Source: Myxococcales bacterium
GTDB lineage: Bacteria; Myxococcota_A; Polyangia; Palsa-1104
NCBI GenBank assembly: GCA_003170275.1
Contig: PNAM01000071.1
Coordinates: forward strand, 16,044 to 80,043
Direction: 5' to 3'
Length of the DNA: 64,000 bases
Part shown: positions 18,898-28,699 of the stretch, one piece after another
How positions within the stretch are numbered: position 1 is the first letter of the stretch
How the letters are laid out: each line of letters opens with the position of its first letter
The notes under the pieces: model-generated
The model's database searches: none
What the model was told of the DNA's origin: nothing
The model's input: the letters and a program-made list of their open reading frames with translations, nothing else
Position numbers and translations under genes: made by a program

Positions 18898-20538
18898 CTA
18901 GACGAAGGGGCGGAGGGCGAGGAGGCCGAGGAGGGTGAGGGCGAGGGCGAGGTGCAGGAGCGCGAAGCGGTAGAGGGCGGCGTTGGCGCGGGTGGTGAGG
19001 TGGCGGGCGAAGTCGGCGGCGGTGCCGCGGCCGATCAGGTAGCGGCCGCGGGTGGCGTGCAGGCGCTTGCGGAGGGTGGCGCGCATGGGGCCGCCGGCGG
19101 TGTCGGTCTCGATCTGGCCGACCAGGTAGACGGGATCGCCGTCGACGAGTGGGGTGTGCGCGTCGAAGTCGTGGCGGCGCGGGCACGAAGAGAGGTCGAG
19201 GGTGGTGCCGGCGGCGTGCAGCTGGCAGCTGCCGTGCAGCGCGGTATGGCCGCTCGAGTCGGTGTGCAGGACGGCGCCGGGCGGGACGCGCAGGATGCCG
19301 GTGAACAGGCCGCGGGCGCCCGGCTCGTCGACGCGCGGCGCACGCTCGTCGAGGATGCGCAGCGCGCGGGCGGCGCGCAGGACCAACAGCGGGAGCGCGA
19401 GCGTCAACAGGCCGAGCAAGCCGAGCAGCGCGAGCCATTGATCAATGGGGCGCCCGGTGAGCGCCTCGACGGTCGCGGCGGCGCTGGTCGGGCTCAGGCG
19501 TTGGCCGCCGGCGTCGAGCAGCACGGCTTCGCGGCCCTCTTCGCTCAGCGCGAGGTAGCGGTCGCCGATCGGGAACGCGGCGAACTCGTACGGGGTGGTG
19601 GTGCTGGCGACCGCGCGCCACGCGACGTGCGCCGGCGAGCTGGCGTACAGGCGATGGCGGCGCGTGCGCAACTCCAGGCGACGCGCGTGCTGGCTGGTCT
19701 CGATCACGCCCGGCTCGTCGACGCCGTGCGCGATCGGCAGCGCCAGCAGCTCGCCGTTTTCTTCGACGGTGAACGCGCCGTAGCCGAGCCCGGAAGAGAA
19801 CGCGTGCGCCACGCCCTCCTCGTCGAGGAACGGCACACGCGCGCCGCGCAGCGCCACCGCCGACGGAATGTGCGACGCGCTCCACAGCGCGGTCGCGCCG
19901 GCCGGCATCGGGTGGATCTGGCCGCTGAAATCGATCAGCCAGTGCGCGCCGCGCTCGCCCACGATCAAGAGCGGCGTCCCGTCGGTGAACACCATTCCCT
20001 CGATGGCGTCGAGGTGGATGTTGTAGGCCAGCCCGACGCGCCACGGGTCGGCGAAGTACGGCTGGTCGAGGCTCGCGCGGATCAGGTGCATGCCGTCCAG
20101 GTAGTAGAGGTGGAACCCCGTGCCGGCGCGGTGGACCGCGAGCGGCTTGACCCGCATCGGCATGCCCACTTCGGTGACGCGCGCGCCGGCGATCGACACG
20201 TCGAGCACCTTGTCTTCGCGGCCCTGCCGGCAGATCAGCGCCAGCCGCCCCGCGTTCCACGCGCTCGACAGGATCAGATCGACGTGCGCGCCCGCCGGCC
20301 AGGCGAACGGCATGCGCTCGAGCGACGGCGTGATCAAGAACGCGCTGTCGGCGGCGATCACCAACAGTCCCTCGTCGGTGGCGATCGCCAACCGTGGCGC
20401 CACCGGCTGCTCGCGCGGCGCGAGGATGCTCGCCACCGACGGAAGCGCGGCCAGACGCGCCAGCGAGACCACACACAACACCGAGGCGACGAGCGCGGCG
20501 GCGACTGCCAACCGCGCACCTTTGCTCACACGACTCAT
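18898..20538 (-). CDS. Membrane protein of unknown function, paralogue B
   Basis: This 546-residue paralogue of the downstream gene starts at the ATG at 20538 with a strong GGAGGAGAGG site. After an N-terminal membrane anchor, residues about 45-370 form a repetitive beta-strand region that could be a beta-propeller sensor (recurring patterns such as LAIATDEGLLVIAAD, RLALICRQG, FHLYYLDG, PLLIVGERG). A span follows at about 395-415 (QWLALLGLLGLLTLALPLLVL), then the conserved cytoplasmic domain (VPPGAVLHTD, PLVDGDPVYLVGQI, YLIGRGTAADFARH) and a terminal span. Paralogue A has a shorter extracytoplasmic part. The pair is an uncharacterised two-gene unit. Confidence 0.65.
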   Translation of the reverse strand: MSRVSKGARLAVAAALVASVLCVVSLARLAALPSVASILAPREQPVAPRLAIATDEGLLVIAADSAFLITPSLERMPFAWPAGAHVDLILSSAWNAGRLALICRQGREDKVLDVSIAGARVTEVGMPMRVKPLAVHRAGTGFHLYYLDGMHLIRASLDQPYFADPWRVGLAYNIHLDAIEGMVFTDGTPLLIVGERGAHWLIDFSGQIHPMPAGATALWSASHIPSAVALRGARVPFLDEEGVAHAFSSGLGYGAFTVEENGELLALPIAHGVDEPGVIETSQHARRLELRTRRHRLYASSPAHVAWRAVASTTTPYEFAAFPIGDRYLALSEEGREAVLLDAGGQRLSPTSAAATVEALTGRPIDQWLALLGLLGLLTLALPLLVLRAARALRILDERAPRVDEPGARGLFTGILRVPPGAVLHTDSSGHTALHGSCQLHAAGTTLDLSSCPRRHDFDAHTPLVDGDPVYLVGQIETDTAGGPMRATLRKRLHATRGRYLIGRGTAADFARHLTTRANAALYRFALLHLALALTLLGLLALRPFV

Positions 20539-20597
20539 CGCGACCTCTCCTCCGAGTGTACGCTCCGGATGAGAGATCGGAAGTGCGGAAAATGTTC

Positions 20598-20813
20598 CTA
20601 CAAACCGTCCGGAGAGGGCAGCCGCCGCGAGACCACGTGTCCGCAATTCGGGCAGGTGTGGGCCTCGATGCCGATCGCCGGGTTGATCGCGCTCAGGCTC
20701 GCGCCGGAGGTGGTGAACGGCGCCTTGCAGCTCGGGCAGACGATGTCGGTGGCGACCACGCGCTTGCGCGCCTCTTCGAGCTGTTTGTCATCTACGGTGG
20801 TGAACAGTCCCAT
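20598..20813 (-). CDS. Small zinc-ribbon protein
   Basis: A 71-residue cytoplasmic protein with two Cys pairs, CPSC (residues 26-29) and CPNC (54-57), spaced as in zinc ribbons. An N-terminal helix (DDKQLEEARKRVVA) precedes them. It begins at the ATG at 20813. No partner is evident; it lies 59 bp from the start of paralogue B on the same strand. Confidence 0.7.
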   Translation of the reverse strand: MGLFTTVDDKQLEEARKRVVATDIVCPSCKAPFTTSGASLSAINPAIGIEAHTCPNCGHVVSRRLPSPDGL

Positions 20814-20833
20814 GGTGAATGATTGTTGCCTCC

Positions 20834-20850
20834 GCGCGCCCGTGGCGCGC
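20834..20850 (-). terminator. GC hairpin after the VOC gene
   Basis: A 7-bp perfect stem GCGCGCC/GGCGCGC with loop CGT immediately follows the VOC gene stop on the minus strand. No T-run follows, so terminator function is only possible. Confidence 0.3.
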
Positions 20851-21278
20851 TAGGTCGCGTCGGAGATGGGTGGATGGTAGAGGATCTGGATCACGTTGCC
20901 GTCGGGGTCGGCGGTGTACAGGCTGCGCGCTCCGTCGCGATGCGTGCGCGGCGCGGCGGACAGGGCGACGCCGCTTGACTGCAGGTGCGCGGCCCACGCG
21001 TCGACCTCGTCGGGCCGCTTGACCACGATGCCCAGGTGCGCGAGGTGCTGGCCGCGCCGCGCGAAGAAGGCCGCGGCGTCGCCGGTCGGATCGGCGGCCG
21101 CGGGCTCGAAGCGGTGCAGCGCCAGGTTGTCGAGCCCGAGCCGCAGGTACAGGTTGTCCGCGTCGGGGCGCCACTCGACGGTAAAGCCGATCGTGTCCAC
21201 GTAGAACCGCTCGGCGCGCGCCACGTCCCCGACATTCAGCGCGAGGTGTCGCAGACCGATCGCCGGGGGCACAGGCAT
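20850..21278 (-). CDS. VOC-family (glyoxalase/bleomycin-resistance fold) protein
   Basis: A 142-residue vicinal-oxygen-chelate protein with two beta-alpha-beta-beta-beta modules: GLRHLALNVGDVARAERFY at the start and HLGIVVKRPDEVDAWAAHL in the second half, ending DPDGNVIQILYHP. Candidate metal ligands are the His in LRHLAL, a Glu in the first module and the His in AHLGIV. Substrate cannot be told from sequence. The ATG at 21278 is preferred; an in-frame ATG lies 9 nt upstream. Confidence 0.85.
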   Translation of the reverse strand: MPVPPAIGLRHLALNVGDVARAERFYVDTIGFTVEWRPDADNLYLRLGLDNLALHRFEPAAADPTGDAAAFFARRGQHLAHLGIVVKRPDEVDAWAAHLQSSGVALSAAPRTHRDGARSLYTADPDGNVIQILYHPPISDAT

Positions 21279-21340
21279 GCGGCGCATTCTACAGGAAGTC
21301 GGCGCTCGCTTGCTCCCCCGGCGGAGCGCAGCGTGCCTGT

Positions 21341-21380
21341 GAGCCACAGTTGAACGCTCCATTGATGTATACGAGCCACA
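21341..21380 (+). promoter_or_regulatory. Direct repeat GAGCCACA in the GH18 upstream region
   Basis: Two copies of GAGCCACA (21341-21348 and 21373-21380) are spaced 32 bp apart, about three helical turns, in the 195-bp region upstream of the GH18 gene. They could be operator half-sites; this is inference from spacing only. Confidence 0.25.
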
Positions 21381-21473
21381 ACTCGCAACCCGGGTGTGCA
21401 AGAACGACCACGGTGCGCGCGTAGTTCACACTGCTCGACGACCTGGCACCCCGATTGCTCAGTGCACCTGCCC

Positions 21474-22655
21474 ATGACGATTCATCACACGAGCATTTGC
21501 CTCCTGGTTGCGGGATTGGTTGGTTGTGGAGGAGGCGGGGGCACGACCGGTGGGCAGCCGGGCGCGGTCGGCGCCGGGGGAGCTTCCGATCCGGGGGCGC
21601 CTGCCGCAGGCACCGACCCGGGCGCGCCTGCGCCTGCCGGCGACAACGGAGCGCCTGCGCCCGCACCGGCACCGACGGGCGGGACGGGTGGAACGGGTGG
21701 AACGGGCGCGGCCGCACACGCCAACCACACGCACTGCGGCTGGATCGGCGCCGACACCGCCGCGCAGGGCACCGCGACCTTCGTCGCCAACCCCGACTAC
21801 TTCGACGCGATCCACCCCAAGTGGTTCACGCTCTTGACCGACGGCACGCCGCGCTCGATCTCGTTCACCGACGACAAGACTGTCACCGACGTCGCGCGCG
21901 CGCACGGCGTCAAGCTGATCCCGCTGATCGACTCGGACGATCCGGCGTACCTGCGCGCCATGCTCTCGTCGCCGGCCAACATCACGCGGCACGTGCAGCA
22001 GCTGGCCGACCTGGTCGACTCGCACGGCTACGACGGCATCGAGCTCGACTACGAGCATCTATGGACCGCCGCCGATCGCGCGCCGTTCGTGGCCATGGTG
22101 CAACAGACGGCAGCGGCGCTGCACGCCAAGGGCAAGGTGCTGACCATGGCGCTGCCGGCGATGGATCACGACAACCTGCAGAGCGCGTACGACTACGCGG
22201 CGCTCAACGCCGCCGTCGACGTCATGCACCTGATGGCCTATGACTACCACTGGCTCGGCGGCGATCACTTTGGTCCGCTCGCGCCCAAGGGCTGGGTCGA
22301 GGACGTGGCCGCGCACGCCGCCACCGTCGGCACCCCGAGCAAGTACGTGATCGCCGTCGCCAACTACGGCATCGGCCCCGGCTGGTACGGCTCGGTGCCC
22401 GACGCGATCGCGCGCTGCGGCGGTCAGTACGAGACCACCACCACGCACATGCTGGTCTGCCCGAACGGCCACCAGGAGGCGGGTCGCGCCCCGCACTGCA
22501 CCAGCCCGCAGGGCGAGGTGTGGTTCGAGGACGCGCTGTCGATGGGCGAGAAGGTCGCGTCGGCCAAGCAGCACGGCCTGGGCGGGATCGGCTACTGGAC
22601 GGTGGGCGCCGAGCCGGCCGGCTTCTTCGACGCGGTCAAGGCGATGTATCCGTAG
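21474..22655 (+). CDS. Glycoside hydrolase family 18 (chitinase-like) lipoprotein
   Basis: This secreted or surface lipoprotein of 393 aa has signal MTIHHTSICLLVAGLVGC with lipobox Cys18. A low-complexity Gly/Ala/Pro linker (about 19-85) is followed by a GH18 TIM barrel. The catalytic motif is YDGIELDYE (D187, D192, E194), matching DxxDxDxE except for Glu at the second acidic position; later strands show MAYDYHWLGG and GGIGYWTVG. It would cleave chitin-like or peptidoglycan-like beta-1,4-GlcNAc bonds (family inference). The 3' end overlaps the convergent gene by 20 bp. Confidence 0.85.
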   Translation: MTIHHTSICLLVAGLVGCGGGGGTTGGQPGAVGAGGASDPGAPAAGTDPGAPAPAGDNGAPAPAPAPTGGTGGTGGTGAAAHANHTHCGWIGADTAAQGTATFVANPDYFDAIHPKWFTLLTDGTPRSISFTDDKTVTDVARAHGVKLIPLIDSDDPAYLRAMLSSPANITRHVQQLADLVDSHGYDGIELDYEHLWTAADRAPFVAMVQQTAAALHAKGKVLTMALPAMDHDNLQSAYDYAALNAAVDVMHLMAYDYHWLGGDHFGPLAPKGWVEDVAAHAATVGTPSKYVIAVANYGIGPGWYGSVPDAIARCGGQYETTTTHMLVCPNGHQEAGRAPHCTSPQGEVWFEDALSMGEKVASAKQHGLGGIGYWTVGAEPAGFFDAVKAMYP

Positions 22656-23229
22656 CCGGCGCGCCGATCTCGATCGCGCTCGGCTGAAGCTTGGCGAGCG
22701 CATCGAGCAGGTGCTCGAACGCCTCGGCGGGCGCCGACCCGAGATCCACGCGCAGGCGGGCGGCGCCGGGCTCGAACGCCGGATCCGACAGCGAGTGCAC
22801 CGCGCCGCGCAGCCCGTCGGCGAGCGGCTCGTGGTGATCGATCTCGTCGAACCACGCCGTGAACCAGCCGGTGAGCGGGCGCCACGCGACCGTCTCGACC
22901 ACGCCCGGCAGCCGCACCGCACAATCGTTCCAGTGAAACGGCCCGATGGTCACCGGCACGCCCTCCCACTCGAACCTCACCAGCGGAAACGACAGCAGCG
23001 TCTCCGACTCGACGCGCAGCGAGCGGCCGGGGCGCGACAGGACGAAGATGTCCTGCCGGAGCGGCGTTGAGAAGAAGCCCTCGCGCGCCAGCCGTCCATC
23101 GGCGGTCAGGTAGGCGGCCTCGTTCACCACCTGGTGGCCGGCCGCGCGCGCGCGCTCGCCGTCGATCGCCTGCGACAGGCGGGTGACGTAGTGCTCGCGG
23201 ACCGCGTCGAGGATCTCGCCGAACGTCAT
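22636..23229 (-). CDS. Cytoplasmic protein of unknown function (197 aa)
   Basis: Not recognised. There is no signal peptide or membrane span. The sequence has a mixed alpha/beta profile with aromatic-rich segments (VRFEWEGVPVTIGPFHWND, WRPLTGWFTAWFDEIDHH) and an Ala/Leu-rich C-terminal helix. The ATG at 23229 starts MTFGEILDAVREHY. It lies just downstream of two small overlapping genes on the same strand (16 bp gap), so it is probably the last gene of a three-gene operon. Confidence 0.6.
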   Translation of the reverse strand: MTFGEILDAVREHYVTRLSQAIDGERARAAGHQVVNEAAYLTADGRLAREGFFSTPLRQDIFVLSRPGRSLRVESETLLSFPLVRFEWEGVPVTIGPFHWNDCAVRLPGVVETVAWRPLTGWFTAWFDEIDHHEPLADGLRGAVHSLSDPAFEPGAARLRVDLGSAPAEAFEHLLDALAKLQPSAIEIGAPATDTSP

Positions 23230-23245
23230 CGCGCCTCCCGCCTGG

Positions 23246-23461
23246 CTACCGGTGCGGGTATCCGCCGTGCGCGGCGCCGTCGGTGACGTCCTCGCGCTGC
23301 CCGCAGCTCATACACACGATTCGCATCTTGTAGCCGTAGCCGCCCACCACCGCGTCCACGTCGAACTCGGCCTCGGCGCACGCGCCGGTGCGATGCTTGG
23401 CGATCCATTTCTCCGCCGCGGCGCGCTCGGTGGGGTTGAGGTTCGAGTCGTCCAACTTCAT
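23246..23461 (-). CDS. Small protein with CxxC pair
   Basis: A 71-residue product beginning MKLDDSNLNPTERAAAEKW. It contains CAEAE near the middle and an MSCGQRED segment (CxxC) near the end, so it may bind a metal. The start ATG (23461) overlaps the stop of the upstream coiled-coil gene (ATGA), indicating coupled translation. No family was recognised. Confidence 0.6.
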   Translation of the reverse strand: MKLDDSNLNPTERAAAEKWIAKHRTGACAEAEFDVDAVVGGYGYKMRIVCMSCGQREDVTDGAAHGGYPHR

Positions 23462-23979
23462 TCCGTCGGCTCCTTCAGGCGTCTGAGCTGCTCGTTGGCT
23501 TCGAACAGGTGCTTGCGCAGCGTCTCGTTCTCGGCGCGGATGTCGTGCAGCCTCTCGCGCGCGTTGGTCGAAGCGTGCGTGGCCAGGCGCTCGGACTCGC
23601 GCGAGCCGTCGAGCTCGGCGAGCGTGAGCTGCAGCTTGTGCTCGGCGCGCGCCTGATCCGCCCGCGTGATCTCCCCGTCGGCCAGCGCGGTGCGCAGATC
23701 GACGCGCATCGCCTCCAGCTCCAGCCGCAGCCGCTCCTCGAAGCTGCGCGCCGACGACGAGCGCGACTCGAGATCGCGGCGCGCGGTGTTCTCGCCCGAG
23801 GCGATGCGGGCCAGCTCGGCGCGCGCTTCGTCGAGCTCCTCGCGCAGCGTGGTGAGCTCCTCCGAGGCGCGGGCGGCCGGCTTGGCGCGCGGCTTGGCCT
23901 TCGGCTTCGCTTTCGGCTTGGGCCTGGGCCGGGAGGCGACGACTCGTTTCGGCGCTTTGCGGGGTGGCTTCTTCTTCAT
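23458..23979 (-). CDS. Lys/Pro-rich coiled-coil protein
   Basis: A 173-residue protein with an N-terminal basic tail of Lys-Pro-Ala repeats (residues 1-37, e.g. KPKAKPKAKPRAKP), as seen in DNA- or RNA-binding tails, followed by a long coiled coil (about 40-170) with heptad-like Leu spacing. No enzymatic motif. It heads an apparent operon with two small downstream genes. A structural or nucleoid-associated role is possible but unproven. Confidence 0.6.
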   Translation of the reverse strand: MKKKPPRKAPKRVVASRPRPKPKAKPKAKPRAKPAARASEELTTLREELDEARAELARIASGENTARRDLESRSSSARSFEERLRLELEAMRVDLRTALADGEITRADQARAEHKLQLTLAELDGSRESERLATHASTNARERLHDIRAENETLRKHLFEANEQLRRLKEPTE

Positions 23980-24026
23980 GGGGCGCGTCCGACGCGCCGG
24001 ACATAGTAGCGTATACTCGGCGCCGA

Positions 24027-24839
24027 ATGGAACTCCTGCGCGGGGTGGCGCTGGTGCTCATGGGCGCGACCGCCCTCGGGGCCTGTGCGGCGCCCGGCCT
24101 TCAGCCGAGCGGTTCCACCGACGGCGACGGGGGCGCAGGCGACGGAGCGGCTGGGCAGGCCGATCTGGGCGGCGCGCCGGATCTGGCCGGCGGCGACGGC
24201 GGAGGCGGCTGCGTGCTCGGCTCGGGCGACCATTGTGGCGCGTGCGGCACCAGCTGCCCGCCCGGCGCCGACGACGGCGGCACGCTGCGCACCTGCTCCG
24301 ATTCGACCGCCGCGGGCGCCTGCGGGATCGTCTGTCGCGGCGAGGCCTACGACGTCGACGGCCAGCTCGCCAACGGCTGCGAGGCGATCGATCAGCCGAT
24401 CCAGGACTCGTCGCTGGCGGCGGTCGCGATCACGCTGCCCAACGTGGCCAACGATCCGGCGATGCTCACCAACCCGCGCAACCTGGCCGCGCAGATCTAT
24501 GGAGACGCGCGCGTGCACGAGAGCGCGCCGGCGCAGCGCGTGCTCGGCCGCGACGACTGGTACAAGGTGACCGCCGTCGGCGCGGGCGACGCCGCCAGCG
24601 GGATGACCGCGTGTCTCGGCATCACCAACTTTCCCGCCGACGACCAGTTCCAGCTGTGCATCTCGGACAGCGGGCAGGCGGTCTTCGGCGCGGCGGGCTG
24701 CAAGCTGGTGGCGGGTGGTGCCGCGTCGGTGTGCGTGCCGCCGCCGGCCCTGACCGACGCGGGCACCTATTATGTGCGCGTGCACAAAATGGCCGGCTCG
24801 AACACCGCGAATCAGTACGCGCTGTTCCTCCAGCATTGA
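24027..24839 (+). CDS. Lipoprotein with Cys-rich segment
   Basis: A 270-residue predicted lipoprotein: signal MELLRGVALVLMGATALGAC, lipobox Cys20, then a Gly/Asp/Ala-Leu linker (GGAPDLAGGDGGGG) typical of this genome's lipoproteins. A Cys-rich stretch (CVLGSGDHCGACGTSCPPG, about 65-83) resembles the cysteine-rich leader found in Myxococcota surface proteins, followed by a beta-sandwich-like C-terminal region. Function unknown. The next gene starts 40 bp downstream and also encodes a lipoprotein. Confidence 0.65.
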   Translation: MELLRGVALVLMGATALGACAAPGLQPSGSTDGDGGAGDGAAGQADLGGAPDLAGGDGGGGCVLGSGDHCGACGTSCPPGADDGGTLRTCSDSTAAGACGIVCRGEAYDVDGQLANGCEAIDQPIQDSSLAAVAITLPNVANDPAMLTNPRNLAAQIYGDARVHESAPAQRVLGRDDWYKVTAVGAGDAASGMTACLGITNFPADDQFQLCISDSGQAVFGAAGCKLVAGGAASVCVPPPALTDAGTYYVRVHKMAGSNTANQYALFLQH

Positions 24840-24879
24840 TCCGATTGCCGCCCGCGCGCGGAACCCTACCTTCGCCAGC

Positions 24880-25536
24880 ATGAAGAACAAGTCGTTGTGG
24901 TTGGGGATGGGCACCCTGCTGGCGGCGGTGGCCGGCGGGTGTGCGGGAGTGGGTTCCACCGTCGTAGCCGTTCGGCCGATCTCGGATGGGCGGCCGGTCA
25001 ACCTCACCTCGTACGATCTGCAGGTCGACGGGCAGCCGGGCGGACGCATTCTGCTGGCCGACGGGCAGGCGATCCGCGAGGCGGACGGCCGGCGCCTGGT
25101 GCGCGTGGGCATGCGCATCGAGAACCAGTCGGGCGACCAGGTCTATCGCGTGCCGACCGGCGAGATCTACCTGAGCCGACTGGCGGCGCCGCCGATCGCG
25201 CTGACCGCGATCGACCGCGACCAGATGCCTGGCACCGTCGAGGTGGCGCCCGGCGAGGCGCGCAGCGTTGAGCTGGTGTTCGCGCTGCCGGCGCGCGTGC
25301 GCATCGATGACGTGCACGCGTTCAAGGTGCACTGGGCGCTGCTCATCGACGGCGCCCTGCAGCCGATCGTGCGCGACACGCCGTTCGCCGCCAGCGAGCT
25401 CGATCGCTCGAGCCAGTCGGCCGCGCCCGCCACCGGCGAGCTGCCGACGATGAGCGACCTGAAGCGAGCCGGTGGGTTTCCGCAGCAGCGGGCGATGAGG
25501 AGCGGGGGCCGGGCGACCGCCCAGCCGCCGATGTAG
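24880..25536 (+). CDS. Lipoprotein of unknown function (218 aa)
   Basis: The signal peptide MKNKSLWLGMGTLLAAVAGGC ends at lipobox Cys21. The mature part is a beta-sandwich-like domain of about 150 residues (LTSYDLQVDGQPGG, RLVRVGMRIENQSGDQVY, RSVELVFALPARV) and ends in a polar tail. The alternation of strands and the ending suggest an adhesion or assembly role, but no family was recognised. It ends 2 bp before the convergent boxB stop. Confidence 0.6.
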   Translation: MKNKSLWLGMGTLLAAVAGGCAGVGSTVVAVRPISDGRPVNLTSYDLQVDGQPGGRILLADGQAIREADGRRLVRVGMRIENQSGDQVYRVPTGEIYLSRLAAPPIALTAIDRDQMPGTVEVAPGEARSVELVFALPARVRIDDVHAFKVHWALLIDGALQPIVRDTPFAASELDRSSQSAAPATGELPTMSDLKRAGGFPQQRAMRSGGRATAQPPM

Positions 25537-25538
25537 CG

Positions 25539-26959
<1,421 letters not shown>

Positions 26960-26960
<1 letters not shown>

Positions 26961-28603
26961 TACGTTCTCCTCCAATCGAAGCTGGGCCGTTCGGGCTTGC
27001 CGTACAAGGAGAGCGCGCCGCGCTCGCCGGTCGAGTTCGGGCGGGTGAAGATCCAGTTCTGCCACGCCGACAGCCGGCCGTAGATCTTGGTGGCCATGGT
27101 CTCGGCGCCCACGCAGCGGAACGACGCCTCCATGCCGGTGAGCGCGTCGGGGCTGAGCGAGATGCGCTCCTCGATGGCCAGGCGCAGCGTGTCGTCGAAG
27201 TCGATCTCGTCGGCGAGCACGGTGACCAGGCCGGCCTTGTCGGCGCCTTGCGCGTCGTGCGCCTGCTCGATCAGGCGCGGCAGCTCTTCGGACACGCCGA
27301 GCATGTGCAGCCGCGAGACGCCGTTGAGCATCGGCAGCGCGCCGTCGTTCATCGCGCTGGCCTGCACGGTGACCGGCCGCTTGGCGTCGTCGAGCATGTA
27401 GCGGCGATCGGCCGACAGCGCGATCTCCAGGAGCGAGCCGGCGAAGCAGGACTCTGGATCGAGGACCGCGAACAGGCTGCGCGCGGTGTTGTCGAGGCGG
27501 CGCAGCGCGCGGGCCATCTGGTGGCGCACCTCGTTGACGAACCAGTGATCCTTGTGCGCGTGCAGGGTCACGTCGTGTGCGAGCACGCGCCACGCCTCGC
27601 CGCGGGTCTTTAGCAGGATCAGCCCGACCTGCTCGTGGTTGAAGCGCAGCCGCAACAGCGCGTCGTCGAGCTCGCGGAAGGCGCGCAGCGGCCACCAGGC
27701 GGCGCCGAGCGCGAGGATCCCGTCGACGCCGCGCGGCGTGTCCTCGGTGGGCGCGTGGATGGTCAAGGTCGCGGTGCGGTGCGCGCCGTCGATCTCCACC
27801 TCGACGTGGCGGTACTTGAGCTTCTTGACCGCGCCGTCGGTGACCTGCGGCTCGAGCGCGTCGAGCGTGACGCCCGGGCCCTGCTTGTCGCGCGTCGACG
27901 CGGCGGCGGCTTTCTTGGCGCGCTCGCTCACCAGCTCGTTGAACTTGGAGCGCGGCGCGATCCCGTCGACCAGCTTCCACTCGATCGCGCGCTTGCCCTT
28001 GAGCCCCTCGGCGAGCGTGGCGAACACGTCGGCGCGATCGCGCCGCACGCCGCGCTTGTCGACCACGCGGGTCAGCCCGCCAGTGCCCGGCAGCACGCCG
28101 AGCAGCGGCACCTCGGGCAGGCTCACCGTGGAGGAGCCGTCGTCGATCAACAGGATCTCGTCGCACGCGAGCGCCAGCTCGTAGCCGCCGCCGGCGGTCG
28201 GCCCCGAGCACGCGGCGATGAAGGTGAGGCCCGAGTGCTGGCTCGCGTCCTCGAGCGACAGGCGGGTCTCGTTGGTGTACTTGCAGAAGTTCACCTTGAA
28301 CGGGTGACCCGACGACGCCAGCATGTGGATGTTGGCGCCCGCGCAGAAGATGCGGTCGCGCGCCGAGCCCACCACCACCGCGCGCACCTCCGGATGCTCG
28401 AAGCGCAGCCGCTGCACCGCGTCCGCCAGCTCGATGTCGACGCTCAGATCGTAGGAGTTGAGCTTGAGCTGATAGCCCGGGCGCAAGGGATGCGCCTCGT
28501 CGACGTTCATGAGCAGCCGCGCGACGCCGTTTCCGTCGCTGGGCAGCTCGAGCTTCCAGTGCTTGTAGCGGCTCGGCTCGGTCTCGAAGTGGATCGGGTC
28601 CAT
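26960..28603 (-). CDS. boxC: 2,3-Epoxybenzoyl-CoA dihydrolase BoxC
   Basis: BoxC (547 aa) hydrolytically opens the epoxybenzoyl-CoA ring, giving an aldehyde-CoA ester plus formate. It has a crotonase-type N-terminal half (about 20-250) with the oxyanion-hole region FCAGANIHML and CSGPTAGGGYELALACDE, and a second crotonase-like half with FNHEQVGLILLKTRG. It is the first gene of the boxCB operon, starting at the ATG at 28603. The divergent boxR lies 96 bp away. The rest of the pathway (benzoate-CoA ligase, BoxA, aldehyde dehydrogenase) is not in this window. Confidence 0.95.
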
Positions 28604-28660
28604 GTCGAATAAGTAGCGGATCGGGACCGCCGGATCAAGCGTTATAGTGCAACTTAGAGC

Positions 28661-28693
28661 TTGCAGGAAAACGTGCGCTGCGCATTATAATGC
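28661..28693 (+). promoter_or_regulatory. boxR promoter with palindromic operator
   Basis: A perfect TATAAT -10 box (28686-28691) lies inside a perfect 12-bp palindrome GCATTATAATGC (28682-28693), with a weak TTGCAG -35 candidate at 28661-28666 (19-bp spacer). The ATG of boxR is at 28700, so the transcript would be leaderless or nearly so. TGCA half-sites occur at 28648, 28662 and 28691; TGCA-type repeats are reported for BoxR/BzdR operators. This looks like an autoregulatory operator shared with the divergent boxCB promoter. Confidence 0.6.
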
Positions 28694-28699
28694 AGAGAG

